In this document: piece after piece, positions 6,501-7,977 of the stretch | Position numbering within the stretch: the first letter of the stretch is position 1 | Layout: every line of letters starts with the position of its first letter | DNA from: Bacteroidaceae bacterium | Lineage (GTDB): Bacteria; Bacteroidota; Bacteroidia; Bacteroidales; Bacteroidaceae | Assembly (NCBI GenBank): GCA_900770665.1 | Contig: CAAGKZ010000086.1 | Coordinates: 1 to 7,977 of the forward strand | Length of the DNA stretch: 7,977 bases | Reading direction: 5' to 3' | Position numbers and translations under genes: made by a program | The notes under the pieces: model-generated | Databases searched by the model: none | What the model saw: only the letters and a program-made list of their open reading frames with translations | What the model was told of the DNA's origin: nothing

Positions 6501-7977
6501 TGTTATCGTGCCGTTGTCCGAAAGTGTTGCGGTGTAGGTTGTTTCAACAGGCACATTACCGGCTATAAAATCGGTTACCGAACCGAAATCGGAGTTCGGT
6601 TTTGTCTCGCCGTAGATTTCACGCGCAGTCTTTCCGTCGTGTTGCAGATAAGTCGCTGTTTCATCATCGTCATTGATGAATATTATCGAAAGATTTTCCT
6701 TCAAAGGATTGCCTTCGGCATCGCGCATAGCCTTAACCTCTGCAATAGCAGCATCTATCATTGCCTGTGAAACATTGTAGATAGAATTGCTATAGTCACC
6801 CACAAAGCGGTCTTCCATCACCGAGAAATAGCCGTGTACACGGAAAAACTCGGTCAAATCCTCGCCCGCAGCCTGGCAAGCAAGTTTGTAGAAGTGCAAC
6901 GTTGATACATCACCCGACACGTTGTAGCCCTTCTGCATTGGTTCGTGACGCAGAAGCTCGAACAAACGTGGATAAAACTGCGTATTATTGCCGGCAAGGT
7001 GATAGTAGAGCCACAGACGATAGTATAGATGGGTAAGCGCCCAGATGTTATTTGTATAAGTATCGCCGCCATTGGTATTAAAAGCCTCCAACACCTTCTC
7101 CAAAGAACCCTCGTTGCCATTATAGCGCGATGTTGACATACCCTTGTACCACAAGGCAATGTTTGAGAAGAGGTTGTTGGTAACCTCCGTCAAGCCGTTC
7201 AAAGTTAGCAATGCCTGATGCTGGTGACCAATCTCGTGACCGGGTCCCCAGGTTGAACCGGCATTTGAAGCAAATGTCTTAATTATACCATCAAATGTAT
7301 TGATGTTATAACCACAGTGGTCGCCACCACCATACATATAACCACTTGTTGTACCAAGCGCAACACCGTGATGGTTGAAAACGTCGCTGTAATCGACACC
7401 GCAGAACTGCTCGAGAGTTTTTCCGTCGATGTCCGAAGTTTCTGAATAATCATAAATTTCGGCAGCGACAGTACCATCGGCATTCCAACGTGGATAGAAT
7501 TCGTTCATTCGCGTCATATCGTCTTTGCTCAAAAGACCCATTGTTGCAAGCTCGGAGTACATAACGCGGTCCCATGCCTCCAACAGAATATTTATTTTGC
7601 CGGTACTTGGGTCGCATCCCATGCCATAGTCACTCCAACTGCCGGTGCGGTTATATGGATTTGCGGGCACAGAAACACTCTCGGGAAGCAGGCTTTTCAT
7701 ACCCGGACACGATTTGCCGTCAGAATCGTTGGTATCATTCAACTGGAACAGCAGAATCTGGCGGTGGCCAAGAATTGGCAGCACGCTCAAATTGGCACGT
7801 GTCTCCATATACTCCCAATCGGTATCCTTGTCAACACTTGCACCGGTTATAGTTTTCCAAAGATTCTCTGCATCGGTTGTCGCGCGGAAGTCACCGCAGG
7901 CATTGTAGAAACCGTTGATGGCACCGCCCTCGATGTGGATTTTCAATGGTGCATATTCGGACAATTTATGAGGGAAC
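504..7977 (-). CDS. Giant secreted M60-family (enhancin-like) metallopeptidase with discoidin, trefoil and sorting domains; 5' partial
   Basis: This is a zinc metallopeptidase of the M60/enhancin-like family. Characterised Bacteroides members cleave O-glycosylated mucin-type proteins; mucin as substrate is inferred here. Residues are numbered from codon 7962-7964. Visible order: M60 domain 1-390 with H243-E244-I-G-H247 and E260; small beta domain about 474-550; helical spacer 551-626; trefoil-like module 631-760; discoidin-like modules about 790-947, 1036-1210, 1392-1555 and 1645-1813 with helical linkers between them; trefoil-like modules 1881-2043 and 2115-2250, separated by a helical spacer; beta domain 2251-2440; T9SS-like tail 2446-2486. 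The stop is TGA at 504-506. The start is not in the window. The only candidate near the edge is a TTG at 7962-7964, but the frame stays open for four more codons (F-P-H-K) to the last base, and the M60 fold is already under way. The signal peptide and probably an N-terminal domain are therefore missing. No frameshift or internal stop is seen. The protein is very long for the family, whose simpler members have under 1,000 residues. It is probably exported and surface-attached or released. Confidence 0.95.
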   Translation of the reverse strand, partial: FPHKLSEYAPLKIHIEGGAINGFYNACGDFRATTDAENLWKTITGASVDKDTDWEYMETRANLSVLPILGHRQILLFQLNDTNDSDGKSCPGMKSLLPESVSVPANPYNRTGSWSDYGMGCDPSTGKINILLEAWDRVMYSELATMGLLSKDDMTRMNEFYPRWNADGTVAAEIYDYSETSDIDGKTLEQFCGVDYSDVFNHHGVALGTTSGYMYGGGDHCGYNINTFDGIIKTFASNAGSTWGPGHEIGHQHQALLTLNGLTEVTNNLFSNIALWYKGMSTSRYNGNEGSLEKVLEAFNTNGGDTYTNNIWALTHLYYRLWLYYHLAGNNTQFYPRLFELLRHEPMQKGYNVSGDVSTLHFYKLACQAAGEDLTEFFRVHGYFSVMEDRFVGDYSNSIYNVSQAMIDAAIAEVKAMRDAEGNPLKENLSIIFINDDDETATYLQHDGKTAREIYGETKPNSDFGSVTDFIAGNVPVETTYTATLSDNGTITMSGGTGGVGFLIVNEKGEIISFSNKATFALSDKAMEAIVSGNATIKAVDSQSNVVEAEVNLTALQKGVLGALISKAQSIVDKVDDTYTKIGYFKKAAVAGLESTLAYAKEVYAGSSGYEAAYDLLYAEYAKVLENKDAKIPFNPSLTYIIKNKAYSSETMWVNGSGVVRSEGGVDQTSNDARWKFVETSTAGVYNICTLNNKYIPAVRQSASMNATSDKADSDALYTLEEVADGVWAIKLSPAAGYRNLHSSWSNVVGWETGADASRWYLTAIEADPVIADLANLEVYINKTEQLLDEVVGTVTYTKGTPLSLQTTTQNSAGYLWSNAPEDSEGSISYLVDGTTGVNANYFHTEWSSEPPSGSHYLAVYLGEGKDLSSFTFSHTTRSGAEADFPKSVDVYGSDDNVTYKYIGSASGMPQSAGTAWEFGGVMQSSYKYLRFNYHASRGYWHMAEFDITPVTGFTATVNDVYSGTVSVDAVTAAMNALHNGKRTANSISPTTDDIDAKLQALQSAYETLYGQYKATIDARKATLVQLVAETEALMNGVGTVTLAVETPITLTTSNFYCNAPYIASQNADYSADYVTNLTDKKTGTYLHTRWNANSDDGDYHYLRVDAGETTPIDLFYFTYTTASRGKKDMPLTMVVEGANEIDASNSTKDTFTEIATLTPLPEVLNTNTVYESSVLGSAGTTYRYLRFKVTDITANEDDGNGHPFFTMSEFGLTSVTEENVTVNNAYKSCVTDELLLTTVHITNSSKAVSTNELVTSVPLLDAQIADQQAAKDKLYAAINNTATLKENLKKLIDDTQALYDKMSDEGAVNEYYSTSALTDANLSEAMAEIGDAQMVYDNSSATIEEINTAFDELNVKYGVLNGIEVLNVAADVRTDIEELVAEMETLLGEVADKTTAKTALALQTTDEDDSFYIWSNAKASDCDGVDASALIDKNNDGTANTGTFFGTVWQGGAVTNYSHYITVDLGTEIALNELSIDYTTRNSTHANQRPTAIKVLGSNDKEGEYAEITTLSEGMPVGQCAKWEMSSAVALNSYYRYIRFAPATEMGYFNMSDFNLYAHSAVETKDDYLPSGIAGAQLFAMNAALLAGIDARDKFVTEENYNVALAALQEHIATLNAIKSVNVTDRSELAELIGATATLVADVAAVDETESKIALQCENENAPYYIYCNAPGATNNYPGDNLGVAALLDYDDGGQPMNSTHLHTTYTGNSHDDELDHYLRVDMGENSALEVFKFAYIPRSGNTINAPKVMLIEGSNDCVNFEEITTLTNMTTTYQSSEITNGKAYRYIRFMVKGTHNNDKYNGHPYFVLSHFEMTACKTISVAQEYASPNLPLSTVVAANNEAVDGTTVKEQFYVTQDLYDSTVAELQAAKDALAAAIALKNIPVKLTTDVNNPVLYKIRINRSYAEYASLQYDASDSKVAVAAMEFATANAQSWYFMQGTDADSYEDILILPYVNSENPNTTLRLAAENTSDGAGKVMAVEKNNATYIKQNWYITVDAGNTAEGWWNIRPEGKNNYFSNHSGNGNKMGFWNSSSDDGSEFKFILDEAYAIVEEAFASYDREPEYTDVPGYLATDDYNNAYDALANYVENKSGEDAEVFGALQTLVDVKTAMTYVESHSLEHGAVYRIMNLITNTETQYKYHYIANSGATITFPTTQANDGTDLWVCIKDGDNYKFVSALGTLSLGWKEGAEDAQAYTVADGFVTGAKRLKNGNTAMALTNENWGTLGFNQAGGDGNTQSSNWSTDWFFQKVENADVAFNVNISSRRFSSLYLPYNVTVPEGVSAFTAVAVDGGYVDLYRVADNDNETAAGNIIPARTPVILYIEDDNEVPASSKAFAFEFTADDASLDQAIQQHIGDAIIYGKILQTPVECTDGYRYYKLGSKNGDTVSKMYWMYKEYSSDGTIANNNAGTDNGGYIRCSANKIYMRVQENNAQNAFSMRFAGATTGVDEVTGENGEVKAIYDMQGRKLTEITMPGVYIVNGKKVMVK
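507..629 (-). other. T9SS type A-like C-terminal sorting domain
   Basis: Residues 2446-2486 form a short C-terminal domain with the elements V-K-A-I-Y-D-M-Q-G-R-K-L, P-G-V-Y-I-V-N-G and the basic end KKVMVK. This matches the type A C-terminal signal of the Bacteroidetes type IX (Por) secretion system, which moves proteins across the outer membrane and can anchor them on the surface. Similar tails also occur in Bacteroidales whose T9SS is incomplete, so export by T9SS is likely but depends on the host genome. Confidence 0.75.
645..1214 (-). other. Conserved C-terminal beta domain preceding the sorting tail
   Basis: Residues 2251-2440 begin with FNVNISSRRFSSLYLPYNVTVPEGVSAF, followed by GNIIPARTPVILYIED and later YRYYKLGSKNG, MYWMY and KIYMRV. 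The pairing of a 'LYLPYNVTVPEGV' strand with an 'IPARTPVIL' strand is common just before the C-terminal tail of large Bacteroidales secreted proteins. I know of no assigned biochemical function. It probably serves as a structural platform near the sorting signal. Confidence 0.6.
1215..1622 (-). other. Beta-trefoil/ricin-B-like module 3
   Basis: Residues 2115-2250 open with HGAVYRIMNLITN, a start strand comparable to those of the two earlier trefoil-like modules. Then come LWVCIKDGDNYKFVSALGTLSLGW, a glycine/asparagine-rich stretch (WGTLGFNQAGGDGN) and the closing WSTDWFFQKVEN. The last strand is the typical end of such domains. A binding function is likely but unproven. Confidence 0.55.
1836..2324 (-). 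other. Beta-trefoil/ricin-B-like module 2
   Basis: Residues 1881-2043 open with PVLYKIRINRSYAEYASLQY. They continue with strands containing SWYFMQG, ILILPYVN, LRLAAEN, QNWYITVD, GWWNIRPEGKNNYFS and FKFILDEA. The repeated W-Y-F/W-N-I strands and the closing F-x-F-I resemble trefoil lectin modules of Bacteroidales surface enzymes. It is longer than module 1. Glycan binding is inferred only. Confidence 0.55.
2325..3857 (-). repeat. Supra-repeat unit 2: helix, discoidin-like A2, linker, discoidin-like B2, linker
   Basis: Residues 1370-1880 repeat the layout of unit 1. A2 (about 1392-1555) has LQTT followed ten residues later by YIWSNA, exactly as in A1 (LQTT, then YLWSNA). It also has SHYITVDLG, TTRNS, GMPVGQCAKWE (compare GMPQSAGTAWE in A1), RYIRF and NMSDFNL. 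B2 (about 1645-1813) has YIYCNAP, LLDYDDG...THLHTTY, HYLRVDMGE, LIEGSND, YRYIRF, NGHPYF and LSHFEM, matching B1. In A2 the loop histidine is replaced by glycine (FFGTVW, G1443), and it carries an inserted D-K-N-N-D-G stretch, so its binding site may differ from the other three. Confidence 0.8.
3858..4124 (-). other. FIVAR-like helical spacer between the two supra-repeats
   Basis: Residues 1281-1369 are almost entirely helical. The layout is that of FIVAR-type spacers: LKENLKKLIDDTQALYDKM, then a tyrosine/serine turn, LTDANLSEAMAEIGDAQ, then a turn with N-S-S-A-T-I and EEINTAFDELNVKYGVL. This segment has no counterpart inside either 510-residue unit, so it looks like an added spacer joining them. 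Similar but less clear helical spacers occur at residues 551-626 and about 2041-2115. Such modules usually act as rigid stalks in cell-surface glycosidases and peptidases. Confidence 0.65.
4125..5660 (-). repeat. Supra-repeat unit 1: helix, discoidin-like A1, linker, discoidin-like B1, linker
   Basis: Residues 769-1280. Each half starts with an amphipathic helix (for example LEVYINKTEQLLDEV) that leads into a discoidin-like beta-sandwich. A1 (about 790-947) carries YLWSNA, the metal-loop signature LVDG...YFHTEW (D829, H840, W843), SHYLAVYLG, TTRSG, KYLRF and MAEFDI. B1 (about 1036-1210) carries FYCNAP, LTDKKTGTYLHTRW (D1076, H1084, W1087), HYLRVDAGE, YRYLRF and FTMSEFGL. The L-x-D...T-x-x-H-T-x-W loop is typical of CBM32/F5/8C calcium and ligand loops. 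These modules probably bind host glycans. The unit is repeated downstream as unit 2 with nearly the same length (512 versus 511 residues). Confidence 0.8.
5685..6074 (-). other. Beta-trefoil/ricin-B-like module 1
   Basis: Residues 631-760 begin with LTYIIKNKAYSS and continue with short strands built around W-x-F, YNI and Y-I-P (RWKFVET, VYNICTLNNKYIP), ending with ASRWYLTAIEA. This is the usual look of ricin-type lectin domains in Bacteroidales surface proteins: an opening Y-x-I-x-N strand and a closing W-Y-L/F strand. A carbohydrate-binding role is an inference. The QxW motifs of classical ricin domains are not clear, so the assignment rests on overall pattern. Confidence 0.6.
6810..7977 (-). 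other. M60 peptidase catalytic domain (partial at its N-terminal side)
   Basis: Residues 1-385 of the visible protein match the M60 (Pfam Peptidase_M60) layout. It opens with the strand APLKIHIEGGAINGF, typical of the domain's N-terminal part. A glycine-, tyrosine- and histidine-rich segment follows at 198-220. The metal motif HEIGHQHQ begins at residue 243 (bases 7224-7238 encode HEIGH), and the third ligand or partner glutamate is E260 in TEVTNN, giving the family spacing HExxH-x12-E. Further family signatures are the aromatic helix YYRLWLYYHLAG (314-325) and the closing segment EDLTEFFRVHGYF (368-380). All expected catalytic residues are present, so the enzyme is predicted to be active. 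Preference for O-glycosylated substrates is known for related Bacteroides enzymes but cannot be read from this sequence. Confidence 0.92.

Noticed and set aside
6306..6770. 154-codon plus-strand frame
   Set aside because: It is antisense to the segment following the M60 domain; no motif and no separate promoter or leader.

Overview
The window comes from a member of the Bacteroidales, probably a gut or oral Bacteroides, Prevotella or Muribaculaceae relative. Three things point there: the C-terminal tail of the large protein (the IYDMQGRKL...GVYIVNGKKVMVK pattern), the small KKYIVPQC-type protein beside it, and leaders with little Shine-Dalgarno character. Everything that looks like a real gene is on the minus strand. 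I see no RNA gene, CRISPR array or insertion sequence.

From right to left in the direction of transcription, about 94% of the window is one giant open frame (504 to the right edge). It encodes a secreted multidomain metallopeptidase of the M60 (enhancin-like) family with an intact HEIGH zinc motif. The gene is cut by the window edge: the frame stays open through the last base, so the signal peptide, the true start and the promoter lie outside. Behind the peptidase domain (about 390 visible residues) come roughly 2,100 residues of accessory modules. In order these are a small beta domain, a helical spacer, a beta-trefoil/ricin-like module, four discoidin-like (F5/8 type C, CBM32-like) beta-sandwiches separated by FIVAR-like helical spacers, two more trefoil-like modules, a conserved beta domain and a T9SS type A-like C-terminal sorting tail. 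The four discoidin modules alternate in type, A-B-A-B, which indicates duplication of a two-module cassette of about 510 residues.

Twenty-five bases downstream is a 63-codon gene for a small protein with a basic N-terminus and an acidic C-terminus, very likely cotranscribed with the peptidase gene. A perfect 34-bp palindrome followed by a T run ends the operon at about 224-262. The remaining left edge (1-223) is non-coding in my reading. It holds a 9-bp tandem repeat and a decayed dispersed repeat containing three short copies of a sequence related to TGTCATTCTGAGCGAAGCG in alternating orientation.

The likely biology is a cell-surface or secreted glycoprotease that uses many carbohydrate-binding modules to hold on to mucin-like glycoproteins. 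I found no sign of an undescribed multi-gene system. The points most worth following are the A-B-A-B lectin architecture, the small downstream protein and the repeat-rich left edge.
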